DNA of 64,000 nucleotides from Lachnospiraceae bacterium (GTDB lineage Bacteria; Bacillota; Clostridia; Lachnospirales; Lachnospiraceae), in contig JAGAQU010000103.1 in the NCBI GenBank assembly GCA_017622575.1, positions 18,083-82,082 on the forward strand, written 5' to 3'. Below are positions 6,871 to 15,463 of this stretch, piece after piece (within the stretch, counting starts at the first letter, position 1; each line of letters starts with the position of its first letter). Both the position numbers and the translations under genes were made by a program. The notes under the pieces were generated by a model, which saw nothing but the letters and a program-made list of their open reading frames with translations, was not told the DNA's origin and made no database searches.

Positions 6871-9491
6871 AAAATGTGTCAGCAGCTTTATACAAGAGCC
6901 TCTGCTTTATAGTGGCTTTTTTACTGCTTTGCGTTGTGATGAACGTGGTATTTCGAAAAGAAATGTTTACGGTTTCTGTGTTGGCATTTTCGGCTGGCAT
7001 AGGTTACTTTTTTTTACTATATATAGCTTCCGATAAGACAGAATTTTTTGATGAGATATACGGATACTGTCTTACGGCTTTTTTGATTTGTATTGGAATT
7101 TTTCAGATTTCGAATATCAATAACCTCAGATATGCACCAAGCTTTGATATGGATGCTATTTTTGGCGGAGCCATTCAATGGCTGGAAGAAGGTTCTTTTC
7201 CTGATTATTATGACTACTATGACTGGTTTCCAAACAACCTGGGTGGAATGTGTGTCCTGTATGTTTTTTTTCATGTGGGAAGGATTTTTACGGATGATTA
7301 TTTTTTGATTGCAGCATTTGGCAATGAAATCCTCATATTATTGACTTTTGCACTGATCAGTTTATCTGCAAAAAAAATGTGGGGTAGTCCATGTGGAATT
7401 CTCTCACTTGCTATTTGTGGGTGTATACCGCCGTTTTTATTCATGACGGATGTGTTTTATACAGATTCACTTTCCATGCTGTTTCCGGTTTTATTGGTTT
7501 TTATGTCTCTAAAAATGGAAGAGAGTAAAGGAAAGAACATATGGAAATGGTGCCTGTATTTTGGAATAGCGGCAAGCATTGGAATGCTTATAAAATTCAC
7601 TGTTTTCATTATGGTATTGGCAATAGGAATATCATTTCTGGTAAAAAGGAGATGGAATATTCTTTTCAAGTATATACTGAGTATCACTGCTGTTCTGGCT
7701 CTTGCGTTTTTTATGTTTCATGCCTGTATGTACGGAAAGCATCTGAGTCTGGAAAAGGCAGAAGTGAAAAACACGCCATATTATCATTGGATTATGATGG
7801 GACTGGAAGGAGAGGGTGGCTACAACCCGGGAGATTATGAATTTACCAGATCTTTTTCTGATCCCGCCATAAGAGACGAAGCCCTGAAAGAGGAAATAAA
7901 GGATCGGATTTCAGAAAAAGGCCTCGCCGGAATGATTAAGATGTACAGAATAAAATTGGTGAGATGCTTTGGTGATGGAACTTTGGGACTATCTGATTTT
8001 CTGGATGACAATCCTGCGAAAGATGGATTTTTGCAGAAGGTCCTTTTATATGGAGGAAGTAAATATTCAATATATCAGGGAATTTGCAATATTATTTTTT
8101 ATTCTTTGCTGATCCTTGCTTTTCTCGGTGCGATAACATCTTTCCGGCAGAATAATATGCTTTCTCTTGTGATGTCAATAGGCGGGATGATAGTATTTTT
8201 AATGAATTGGGAGACGAGTCCCAGATATATTACAAATTATGTGCCGATTATCATTCTTCTGTCAGTAGGTGGTATTAGATATATGTCAGATTGGATCCGG
8301 GAATCAAAAATGGATAAAATAATATTATCTTTTTATAATAAATATGCAAAAGAGATAAAGATCTTTGGAGCGGCAATCGGATTTAGAATAGTGGTCTATT
8401 TATTCTCTGTATGTGTGATGGCCATTTTTGGCGAGTATGCTGATGGTATTACTTTTTCTGATTTTCTGGAGACATGGAAAAGATGGGATTCTGCGCATTA
8501 TATTAATATAGCGCAGAACGGTTATAGCGGAGCAATCGAGAACGGGGAACACATTTTTCTTGTATTTTATCCGCTATACCCATGGATTTTAAGGGTGTTA
8601 TCAATGCTGATCTCTGACATCAGATATTGTGGCATCCTGGCTTCTACGATAAGCTTTGCTGCTGGATGTATTTTCTTTTACAAAATAACAGAAAATGAGT
8701 TTGGCGACGAGGCTGCCGAAAACGCGTTACTTCTGATCAGTGTTTTTCCTTTTGCATTTTTCTTTGGCTCAATAGCAACAGAATCATTATTTTTTGCATT
8801 GTCTTCAGGTTTTTTCTATTACCTGAGAAAGCATAAATGGGATAAAGTTGCTGTTTTGGGAATGCTGGCCTGCATGACTAAGCCCCAGGGACTTTTGTTG
8901 ACAATCCCGGTTATCGTAGAATTGTTCTATTTTAAAAGAGGTTTCCGGATCATCAAGCGAGGAAATTGGAAAGAGTTTTTTAAAAGAATTGTTTATCCCG
9001 GACTTGTTGCATCAACAATGCTTTTTGGCTTTCTGATCTATCTGCTCATTAATTATACAGTGGAAGGGAATCCTTTCAGATTTATGTATTATCAAAAAAA
9101 CCATTGGGGAAATAGTCTTTGCCCTATTTGGAAAACTATAAAATATGTGAAGGAATACGCTGTTACGGGATGGTACACTTCTACGGGAATGAGTATGTGG
9201 GTGCCGGAGCTGATTTTATTCTTTATTTATATCATGGCAATCGTCTATGGAATATGCAAAAAAATGCGACCAATGAATATGGTATATTTGATTACATTCT
9301 TTGTTCTGACTTATTCCTCCACATGGCTTCTCAGCGCGGGCCGATATACGGTAAATGCACTTCCGCTTTTTATGCTTTTTGGAAAATTTACGGCAGAACA
9401 CAAAAAAAGCAGGATGCCGATAGCAGTTCTTTCGGGCATGATGATGATGATATATATGATTGGTTTTTACCAATGGAAACAGATTATGTAA
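6867..9491 (+). CDS. Fused double GT-C membrane glycosyltransferase (PMT-like plus PIG-V-like)
   Basis: An 874-residue membrane protein that looks like two GT-C modules in one chain. The N-terminal part (about 1-480) has an early acidic loop SFDMDAIF and the YYDYYDWFPNN segment, typical of ArnT/PMT-like enzymes using polyprenyl-phosphate sugars. The C-terminal part (about 500-870) carries the PIG-V/COG5542 features KRWDSAHYINIA, FYPLYPW and FFGSIATESLFF. Bacterial PIG-V-like proteins are, to my knowledge, usually single-module proteins of around 400 residues. The ATG at 6867 overlaps the previous stop (ATGA) and has GGAAAGG upstream. It forms a translationally coupled pair with the previous gene. 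Likely role: adding sugars to a surface polymer or protein. Acceptor unknown. Confidence 0.7.
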   Translation: MKNVSAALYKSLCFIVAFLLLCVVMNVVFRKEMFTVSVLAFSAGIGYFFLLYIASDKTEFFDEIYGYCLTAFLICIGIFQISNINNLRYAPSFDMDAIFGGAIQWLEEGSFPDYYDYYDWFPNNLGGMCVLYVFFHVGRIFTDDYFLIAAFGNEILILLTFALISLSAKKMWGSPCGILSLAICGCIPPFLFMTDVFYTDSLSMLFPVLLVFMSLKMEESKGKNIWKWCLYFGIAASIGMLIKFTVFIMVLAIGISFLVKRRWNILFKYILSITAVLALAFFMFHACMYGKHLSLEKAEVKNTPYYHWIMMGLEGEGGYNPGDYEFTRSFSDPAIRDEALKEEIKDRISEKGLAGMIKMYRIKLVRCFGDGTLGLSDFLDDNPAKDGFLQKVLLYGGSKYSIYQGICNIIFYSLLILAFLGAITSFRQNNMLSLVMSIGGMIVFLMNWETSPRYITNYVPIIILLSVGGIRYMSDWIRESKMDKIILSFYNKYAKEIKIFGAAIGFRIVVYLFSVCVMAIFGEYADGITFSDFLETWKRWDSAHYINIAQNGYSGAIENGEHIFLVFYPLYPWILRVLSMLISDIRYCGILASTISFAAGCIFFYKITENEFGDEAAENALLLISVFPFAFFFGSIATESLFFALSSGFFYYLRKHKWDKVAVLGMLACMTKPQGLLLTIPVIVELFYFKRGFRIIKRGNWKEFFKRIVYPGLVASTMLFGFLIYLLINYTVEGNPFRFMYYQKNHWGNSLCPIWKTIKYVKEYAVTGWYTSTGMSMWVPELILFFIYIMAIVYGICKKMRPMNMVYLITFFVLTYSSTWLLSAGRYTVNALPLFMLFGKFTAEHKKSRMPIAVLSGMMMMIYMIGFYQWKQIM

Positions 9492-9520
9492 AACCCATTG
9501 AAAATGCTTTGTTTTTATAG

Positions 9521-9549
9521 TTGCAAGAAACAGGAAATCCGTGTATAAT
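9521..9549 (+). promoter_or_regulatory. Promoter of gpmI
   Basis: TTGCAA (9521-9526), a 17-base spacer and a consensus TATAAT (9544-9549). It separates gpmI from the glycosyltransferase genes. Confidence 0.75.
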
Positions 9550-9625
9550 TCCTAATGGCAAGATTGTTATTAAAATAACAAAATGAGAATAGATTTTGTA
9601 TCATAAACAAGAAGGAGAACACAGT

Positions 9626-11167
9626 ATGAAGAAACCTACAGTATTAATGATTTTAGACGGATACGGTTTAAATGAAAAGGAAGAACACAATGCCGTGGCA
9701 GAGGCAAAGACACCGGTTATGGACAAGCTGATGGCTGAATGTCCTTTCGTGAAAGGATATGCAAGCGGCATGGCAGTTGGTCTTCCTGACGGACAGATGG
9801 GAAATTCAGAGGTTGGGCACTTAAACATGGGTGCAGGTCGTATCGTATATCAGGAGCTCACCAGAATTACCAAGGAGATTCAGGATGGTACTTTCTTTGA
9901 AAATCCTGCTTTATTAAAGGCAGTGGAGAACTGCAAGAAGAATGATTCTGCACTTCATATGTTCGGTCTGTTGTCGGACGGTGGTGTGCACAGCCATATC
10001 ACACATCTTTACGGACTTCTTGAGCTGGCTAAGAGAAACGGCCTTTCCAAGGTATATGTACATTGCTTCTTAGATGGACGTGATACGCCTCCGGCAAGCG
10101 GAAAAGAATATGCCGAGCAGCTGGAAGCTGAAATGAAGAAGATCGGTGTAGGTGAAATTGCTTCTGTGACAGGACGTTATTACGCAATGGACAGAGACAA
10201 TAACTATGACAGAGTAAAGCTTGCTTACGATGCACTGACAAAGGGAGAAGGACTTACCGCAGAAAGCGGTCCTGCAGGTATCCAGGCTTCCTATGACAGA
10301 GATGAGACAGATGAATTTGTAAAGCCCACCGTAGTTATTAAGGACGGTAAGCCGGTTGCAACCATCAAGGATAAAGATTCCGTAATCTTCTTTAACTTCA
10401 GACCTGACAGAGCAAGAGAGATTACCAGATCCTTCTGCGATGACGATTTCAAGGGCTTTGACAGAGGAGCAAGACTTGATCTTGTCTATGTATGTTTCTC
10501 TGACTATGATCCTACGATCCCGAACAAGGAAGTGGCATTCCATAAGATTTCTATTACCAATACCTTTGGAGAATGGCTTGCAGCAAATAATATGAAGCAG
10601 GCAAGGATCGCCGAGACAGAGAAATATGCGCATGTCACTTTCTTCTTCAACGGTGGTGTGGAAACACCGAATGAGGGAGAGGACAGAATTCTGGTAAATT
10701 CCCCTAAGGATGTTGCAACTTATGACTTAAAGCCTCAGATGAGCGCTTATGAGGTCTGCGACAGACTTGTTGAGGCAATCAAATCCCAGAAATATGATGT
10801 GATCATTATTAACTTTGCAAATCCTGATATGGTAGGCCATACCGGCGTGGAAGAGGCTGCCATCAAGGCTGTTGAGGCAGTGGACGAGTGTGTTGGCAAA
10901 GCAGTCGATGCAATTAAGGAAGTAAACGGACAGTTGTTTATCTGTGCAGATCACGGAAATGCCGAGCAGCTTGTTGATTATGAGACAGGTGCACCTTTTA
11001 CCGCTCATACAACCAATCCGGTTCCTTTCATTCTTGTGAATGCAGATCCTGCATACACCTTAAGAGAAGGCGGATGCCTGGCTGATATTGTACCTACTCT
11101 GATTGAACTGATGGGAATGAAGCAGCCGGAAGAGATGACAGGAAAATCTCTGTTGATCAAAAAATAA
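9626..11167 (+). CDS. gpmI: 2,3-bisphosphoglycerate-independent phosphoglycerate mutase
   Basis: A 513-residue cytoplasmic enzyme interconverting 3- and 2-phosphoglycerate in glycolysis and gluconeogenesis, using two Mn ions and a phosphoserine intermediate. Family motifs are visible: the first metal-binding Asp in MILDGYGL, the Ser nucleophile in MGNSEVGHLNMGAGR, LSDGGVHSH, DGRDTPP, NFRPDRARE, and the late metal ligands in CADHGNAE. Length matches the family. The start is ATG 9626 behind AAGGAG, not the in-frame position at 9596. It is a single-gene unit with its own promoter (9521-9549) and a strong terminator (11194-11228). Confidence 0.98.
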   Translation: MKKPTVLMILDGYGLNEKEEHNAVAEAKTPVMDKLMAECPFVKGYASGMAVGLPDGQMGNSEVGHLNMGAGRIVYQELTRITKEIQDGTFFENPALLKAVENCKKNDSALHMFGLLSDGGVHSHITHLYGLLELAKRNGLSKVYVHCFLDGRDTPPASGKEYAEQLEAEMKKIGVGEIASVTGRYYAMDRDNNYDRVKLAYDALTKGEGLTAESGPAGIQASYDRDETDEFVKPTVVIKDGKPVATIKDKDSVIFFNFRPDRAREITRSFCDDDFKGFDRGARLDLVYVCFSDYDPTIPNKEVAFHKISITNTFGEWLAANNMKQARIAETEKYAHVTFFFNGGVETPNEGEDRILVNSPKDVATYDLKPQMSAYEVCDRLVEAIKSQKYDVIIINFANPDMVGHTGVEEAAIKAVEAVDECVGKAVDAIKEVNGQLFICADHGNAEQLVDYETGAPFTAHTTNPVPFILVNADPAYTLREGGCLADIVPTLIELMGMKQPEEMTGKSLLIKK

Positions 11168-11193
11168 ATGCACTGAAAATGAATTTTAATTCT

Positions 11194-11228
11194 GGACGCC
11201 CATGCGTGTGTATGGGCGTCCTTTTTTT
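11194..11228 (+). terminator. Intrinsic terminator of gpmI
   Basis: Perfect 10-bp stem GGACGCCCAT / ATGGGCGTCC with an 8-base loop and a run of seven T. Confidence 0.95.
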
Positions 11229-11309
11229 GTTTGCGCGTCTTAAATGTGTTTCCACAGAAGATAAATCTTAAGAGAACCTAAAGATAGTCTTAACATTGCA
11301 CACCGTGAA

Positions 11310-11338
11310 TTGACAGCGATTTACCTGTTTGCTAGTAT
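11310..11338 (+). promoter_or_regulatory. Promoter of the GntR-ABC operon
   Basis: Perfect -35 TTGACA (11310-11315), 17-base spacer, TAGTAT (11333-11338). The predicted start near 11345 lies just before the candidate operator. Confidence 0.75.
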
Positions 11339-11351
11339 GAAAATAACAAGG

Positions 11352-11374
11352 GTGTATTATTAATGCTAGTACAC
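11352..11374 (+). promoter_or_regulatory. Candidate YtrA-type GntR operator
   Basis: The inverted repeat GTGTA-N13-TACAC (11352-11356 and 11370-11374) lies directly downstream of the predicted start, where a bound repressor would block transcription. Spacing and arms agree with the AGTGTA-N13-TACACT site I recall for Bacillus subtilis YtrA. The first gene of the operon encodes a YtrA-type regulator, so autorepression is likely. Confidence 0.65.
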
Positions 11375-11406
11375 AGAAGGCAGAGTTTCTGAGAAAGGGG
11401 TAAGGT

Positions 11407-11769
11407 ATGATATTCATAGACTTAAAGGACAGCCGTCCGATCTATGAACAGGTGGTGGAGCGATTTAAGCTGCTGATCCTGAAGGGTGTGATTGAGCGGG
11501 ATGAGAAGCTTCCGTCTGTGAGAAATCTGGCGGTGGAACTATCTTTAAATCCCAATACCATACAGCGGGCTTACGGGGAGCTGGAGCGTCAGGGATATAT
11601 TTATACCGTAAAAGGCAAAGGCAACTTTGCTTCCGGCAGTGAGAAGCTGATCGACCGGTATAAAGAGGAAATTCAAAAACAACTGAGAGAGATCTGTAAA
11701 ACAGCCATTTCCATCGGGATGACAGAAGAGGAACTGATGAATGGTATCAGGGAGTGGAGGAAGATATGA
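11407..11769 (+). CDS. GntR family transcriptional regulator, YtrA subfamily
   Basis: A 120-residue regulator: an N-terminal winged helix (about residues 8-75, with RPIYEQVVERFKLLILKG, LPSVRNLAVELSLNPNTIQR and GKGNF) and a short helical tail of about 45 residues. This short tail is the mark of the YtrA subfamily, which usually controls ABC exporters encoded beside it. ATG 11407 follows GAAAGGGG. Its stop overlaps the start of the ATPase gene (ATGA), so the operon order is regulator, ATPase, permease. A candidate operator lies in its leader at 11352-11374. The ligand is unknown; in related systems cell-wall-active compounds are inducers. Confidence 0.9.
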   Translation: MIFIDLKDSRPIYEQVVERFKLLILKGVIERDEKLPSVRNLAVELSLNPNTIQRAYGELERQGYIYTVKGKGNFASGSEKLIDRYKEEIQKQLREICKTAISIGMTEEELMNGIREWRKI

Positions 11770-12671
11770 TTGAAATAAGAAATGTAACAAAAGCCTTTGA
11801 CAGCATCAAAGCCGTAGACAAAGTCAGCGTTTCCATCAAAGAGAATACGGTGTTTGGTCTAATCGGGACAAACGGCGCCGGTAAAAGTACAGTGCTTCGT
11901 ATGGTGGCGGGGGTTCTGGAGCCGGACGAGGGAGAGATCGCCATCGACGGGATTCCTGTTTACGACAATATGGAAGCGAAGAGCAAGATATATTTTATTG
12001 CAGATGAACCTTATTTCTTTGCAAACAGCAATGCCATGGATATGCAGAAATATTTGTCCACTGTTTATCCGGAATTTGCCACAGAGGATTTCTACAATTA
12101 CCTGGTGAATTTCGGCCTGGATAAAAAACGCAAGATCAACACGTTTTCAAAAGGAATGAAAAAACAGCTGGCACTGCTTTGCGGTGTGTGCAGCAATGCC
12201 AAATACCTGCTCTGCGATGAGACCTTTGATGGACTTGATCCGGTGATGCGCCAGGGAATCAAAAGCATTTTTGCAAGTGAAATGGAAAAGCGGGGAATGA
12301 CACCGGTGATCGCTTCCCATAACTTAAGAGAGCTGGAGGACATCTGTGATCATGTGGGACTTCTTCACAAGGGCGGTGTGCTTCTGTCAAAGGATCTGGA
12401 GGATATGAAATGCAATATCCAGAAGATCCAGTGCGTATTCAGTTCACCGGAAGATGAGGCAAAGGTGATTTCCTCTCTGGATATCATGAAAAATGAAAAG
12501 AGAGGTTCTTTAAATACCCTTACCGTGAGGGGAAACAAGGCAGAGATACTGGCAATCTTTGCAACGGTCAACACCGTTTTCTTTGAAGCGTTGCCTTTGT
12601 CTTTGGAGGAAATCTTTATCAGCGAAACGGAGGTTGTGGGTTATGACATCAAAAAACTCATTCTGGGCTAG
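11766..12671 (+). CDS. ABC transporter ATP-binding protein
   Basis: A 301-residue stand-alone ATPase with Walker A GTNGAGKST, a diverged signature FSKGMKKQ, Walker B YLLCDETFDGLDP and the H-loop in IASHNLREL. The C-terminal 80 residues are the extra domain typical of ABC-2 exporters of the YtrB/EcsA type. Start ATG 11766 has GGAGG eight bases upstream and overlaps the GntR stop. Its 3' end overlaps the permease gene by 29 bases. Together with the permease it should form an exporter or a lipid/peptide-sensing complex under GntR control. Confidence 0.92.
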   Translation: MIEIRNVTKAFDSIKAVDKVSVSIKENTVFGLIGTNGAGKSTVLRMVAGVLEPDEGEIAIDGIPVYDNMEAKSKIYFIADEPYFFANSNAMDMQKYLSTVYPEFATEDFYNYLVNFGLDKKRKINTFSKGMKKQLALLCGVCSNAKYLLCDETFDGLDPVMRQGIKSIFASEMEKRGMTPVIASHNLRELEDICDHVGLLHKGGVLLSKDLEDMKCNIQKIQCVFSSPEDEAKVISSLDIMKNEKRGSLNTLTVRGNKAEILAIFATVNTVFFEALPLSLEEIFISETEVVGYDIKKLILG

Positions 12672-14883
12672 TTTAAAAGAAAATAACAAGAGACGAATCT
12701 GGCTGTGGCTGGTATCATCACTCGTCTTTGTGATTGCCTTTCCCACGGCAGTTGCCATGGATATCAGCAGAGGCAAGACGAGCGAGGCCTATCTGATTGA
12801 GTCTCTTGGCGAGACACTGGGCAGGGATGCTCTCCATCAGGACCTGATAAACAGGATGAAAGTGTGCTTCGGAGTGGAAAATTATCTTTTGCTTGCAGCA
12901 ATCGCCGTCATTGCCATCATCAGTGCGATTCAGGGCTTCAGCTATCTGTACAGCAAGAGAAAAATTGATTTTTATCTGGGGATGCCGGTGAAAAAGAGCA
13001 GGCGATTTGCCACAATCTGGATCAATGGCGTGATGGTCTATTTACTTCCTGTTTTGATTGGCACCCTGTTTGGCTGGCTGATTGCCGCCGGAAACGGACT
13101 ATTGACGTCAGAAATAGTCAGAGAGAGCGTACAGGCTTTCAGTCTTATGTTTTGTGTGTATCTTGGTGTGTATCATCTTGCAATCCTTGCAGTGATGATG
13201 ACAGGAAATGTGATCATTACTTGCTTTGGCGTAGCAGTATTTTGCCTCTATGAGCTGGCGGTGAGAACACTGATTTCGGGCTATAAAGATATGTTTTATA
13301 AAACCTTTGTCTATCAGGACGACATGATCATTCCCCTGCTTTCTCCCTTTGCGATTTATGCCAAGTATGTGATGAAGTATAAGGAGAGGCTTGGCAACGG
13401 TCTGGTCACAGCCATCTTCCTTTTGGGATTTGCACTTTTAATCGGACTTGTGGCTTATCTTTGCTACCTGAAGCGTCCTTCGGAAGCAGCGGGAAAAGCG
13501 CTTGCTTTCAGGGCACCGCAGTCTGTGATCAAGATCGTGATTGCAATCCCTGTGATATTGCTGGCGGGATATGTTGTAGCTGACATTGTGGGATATGACC
13601 CGATCTGGGGAGGCGGCGGCATCGGATTTGTTCTTTTCTCCATGGTCATTGTGCTGCTGGTGATTTGCTGTCTGATTCAGGTGATCTATGAATTTGACAT
13701 CAAAGGGATCTTTCACAAAAAATGGCACATTCTGATATCGGCGGCGGCAGTGGCTGTTGTATTTCTGATCTTCCGGTATGATGTGTTCGGATATGACAGG
13801 TATCTCCCCAAGACGGAGGAAGTAACCAGTGCGGCGCTTATTACCCCATATGATTACAGCTATTACGGAGACAACTATTTCAATGAAGATCTGGAATATG
13901 TAGCAAAAGAAAATTTTATTATGGACCATATGTATCTGACAGATATCGGTGCTGTGAACAAGCTGTTAAAGAACTCCAATGATGCAATCGCAGAGTGTGA
14001 AGATATGCATCAGTTTTATGATGACGAGACAGGTGGAGAATGGTATACCATGGAAGTGGTCTACAGGATTGGCGGCAGAAGAACGGTAAGCAGGAGAATT
14101 TATGTAAATATGGATGATCCGGAAACCAGGGAGCTTCTTGACAGGATTGTAGGTTCGGAAGAATATATTGACGGTGCTTATATCAGTGTGGCGGAAAATC
14201 TTGATAATATTCTGGCAAATCAAGCGAATAAGGTGACTGCTTATTATGGTTCCAATATCTATTATGACAAATTTACAAGAGAAGAGGCATCACAGCTTCT
14301 TGCCCTTTATAAGGAGGATATCAGGGAGTTACGCTTCTCGGAAATGCGAGACTGCATCCCCACAGGAAGCCTCAGACTGGGTGTGGAAAAGAGATATACA
14401 AATTACACTTCCTACAGAGAATCGGAGATTAAAATTTATCCCTTCTACACAAGATGCGTGGAATATCTGAAGGAGAAAGGCGTTTATATGGAAGATTTCC
14501 TGAATCCGGAGGATGTGGAAAAGATTCAGGTCACCAATTACAACTATGAAATCCAGGAACAGTCGGATTACATTGCGTATGACTCTTATAATGTGGATAC
14601 AAAGCTTGCAATGGGAAGAGAACAGGAATACTTTGCAGATACCTCGGATTATATCCGCAATGCGGTTTATGACGGGGAAGAGGATATCCGTCAGCTCTGT
14701 GGGAAATTGTATCCTGCAGACTGGATTTATTCGGGATGGAGCATGGATGCGCCGTCAGAGGAAAGCTATTCCGTTACGGTGTACTTTAAACCGGAGAAGA
14801 GCGTAGATGGCATGACAATTGCCAGCTTTGTATTCCTGAAAGGCGAAATGCCGGAATTTGTCAGAAGGGATACGGCTTATTAA
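12643..14883 (+). CDS. ABC transporter permease with large extracytoplasmic C-terminal domain
   Basis: A 746-residue protein. The first 400 residues hold about ten membrane helices of ABC-2 permease type; the remaining 345 residues, after a helix near 385-400, are hydrophilic, rich in Tyr, Asp and Glu, and probably lie outside the cell. I recall such C-terminal regions being catalogued as DUF6449 in this group of bacteria, but this is a tentative match. ATG 12643 is preceded by GGAGG (12629-12633); the upstream in-frame extension lies inside the ATPase gene and is rejected. It is last in the GntR-ATPase-permease operon. The outer domain may sense or bind the inducer. Confidence 0.82.
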   Translation: MTSKNSFWASLKENNKRRIWLWLVSSLVFVIAFPTAVAMDISRGKTSEAYLIESLGETLGRDALHQDLINRMKVCFGVENYLLLAAIAVIAIISAIQGFSYLYSKRKIDFYLGMPVKKSRRFATIWINGVMVYLLPVLIGTLFGWLIAAGNGLLTSEIVRESVQAFSLMFCVYLGVYHLAILAVMMTGNVIITCFGVAVFCLYELAVRTLISGYKDMFYKTFVYQDDMIIPLLSPFAIYAKYVMKYKERLGNGLVTAIFLLGFALLIGLVAYLCYLKRPSEAAGKALAFRAPQSVIKIVIAIPVILLAGYVVADIVGYDPIWGGGGIGFVLFSMVIVLLVICCLIQVIYEFDIKGIFHKKWHILISAAAVAVVFLIFRYDVFGYDRYLPKTEEVTSAALITPYDYSYYGDNYFNEDLEYVAKENFIMDHMYLTDIGAVNKLLKNSNDAIAECEDMHQFYDDETGGEWYTMEVVYRIGGRRTVSRRIYVNMDDPETRELLDRIVGSEEYIDGAYISVAENLDNILANQANKVTAYYGSNIYYDKFTREEASQLLALYKEDIRELRFSEMRDCIPTGSLRLGVEKRYTNYTSYRESEIKIYPFYTRCVEYLKEKGVYMEDFLNPEDVEKIQVTNYNYEIQEQSDYIAYDSYNVDTKLAMGREQEYFADTSDYIRNAVYDGEEDIRQLCGKLYPADWIYSGWSMDAPSEESYSVTVYFKPEKSVDGMTIASFVFLKGEMPEFVRRDTAY

Positions 14884-15034
14884 TGATAAAAACGCTCCCG
14901 GAAGAACGAAACGGACTTTATATTCTATGAATCACACGAATCTGTAAGCAAAATTTTAGTAAAATTGCACAAAAAAGATTTTTTGATTTGAATAATGAAT
15001 CCAATAAAACTAAATAATAATATATGAAAATATC

Positions 15035-15094
15035 AATATAATGCTAATAACCAAGATATAAAAGACTAAAAAGCAGAGTTATTAGCATTATATT
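15035..15094 (+). repeat. 17-bp perfect inverted repeat in the AT-rich gap before the adhesin gene
   Basis: AATATAATGCTAATAAC (15035-15051) is exactly complementary to 15078-15094, with a 26-base loop. A short T-rich stretch (TTTTTATATA) follows. It could be a weak terminator for the permease gene or a regulatory site for the adhesin. The rest of the gap 14884-15188 shows only AT-rich sequence. Confidence 0.6.
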
Positions 15095-15188
15095 TTTATA
15101 TAAAGACGGAAAAACGAAATGACGATATATATATTCAAAATAACGTCCGGAATAAGGCGAATAGAGTGATCAATATAATTTTAATTAT

Positions 15189-15218
15189 TTGCTAAAATTT
15201 AGAAAAATGTGATACAAT
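15189..15218 (+). promoter_or_regulatory. Candidate distal promoter P1 of the giant adhesin gene
   Basis: TTGCTA (15189-15194), an 18-base spacer and TGA-TACAAT, an extended -10 (15213-15218). It would give a leader of about 240 bases. Confidence 0.45.
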
Positions 15219-15335
15219 AAAATGCTTTAAAATAAGAAAAACACTGAAAAACAGTTCATGCAAATTTTTGAGCAGAATATTTTTAAAATTGAATTGTTCA
15301 AAAGTTACAAATCATCAAAAATAGGTTAAAAGTAC

Positions 15336-15364
15336 TTGAAACCGCCCAAATCTTGTTATAGGAT
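15336..15364 (+). promoter_or_regulatory. Candidate proximal promoter P2 of the giant adhesin gene
   Basis: TTGAAA (15336-15341) in the longer motif TACTTGAAA, a 17-base spacer and TAGGAT (15359-15364). The same TACTTGAAA-N17-TAnnAT pattern precedes the small LPXTG protein at 30019-30047. Confidence 0.5.
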
Positions 15365-15371
15365 ATAAGTA

Positions 15372-15406
15372 ACAAAATAGCTCTTACTATAGCTATGCTA
15401 TTTTGT
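15372..15406 (+). promoter_or_regulatory. Hairpin in the adhesin leader
   Basis: ACAAAATAGC (15372-15381) pairs with GCTATTTTGT (15397-15406) around a 15-base loop. It would form the very 5' end of a transcript from P2 and may stabilise the mRNA. No T run follows, so it is not a terminator. Confidence 0.5.
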
Positions 15407-15463
15407 GCGCAATTGAAATTACCAAAAAGTAAAGGGAATTCATTAAAAAAGGAGACAAAGGGT

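Noticed and set aside
10070..10633. 187-codon open frame on the minus strand
   Set aside because: Antisense shadow of gpmI with implausible composition and no start signals.
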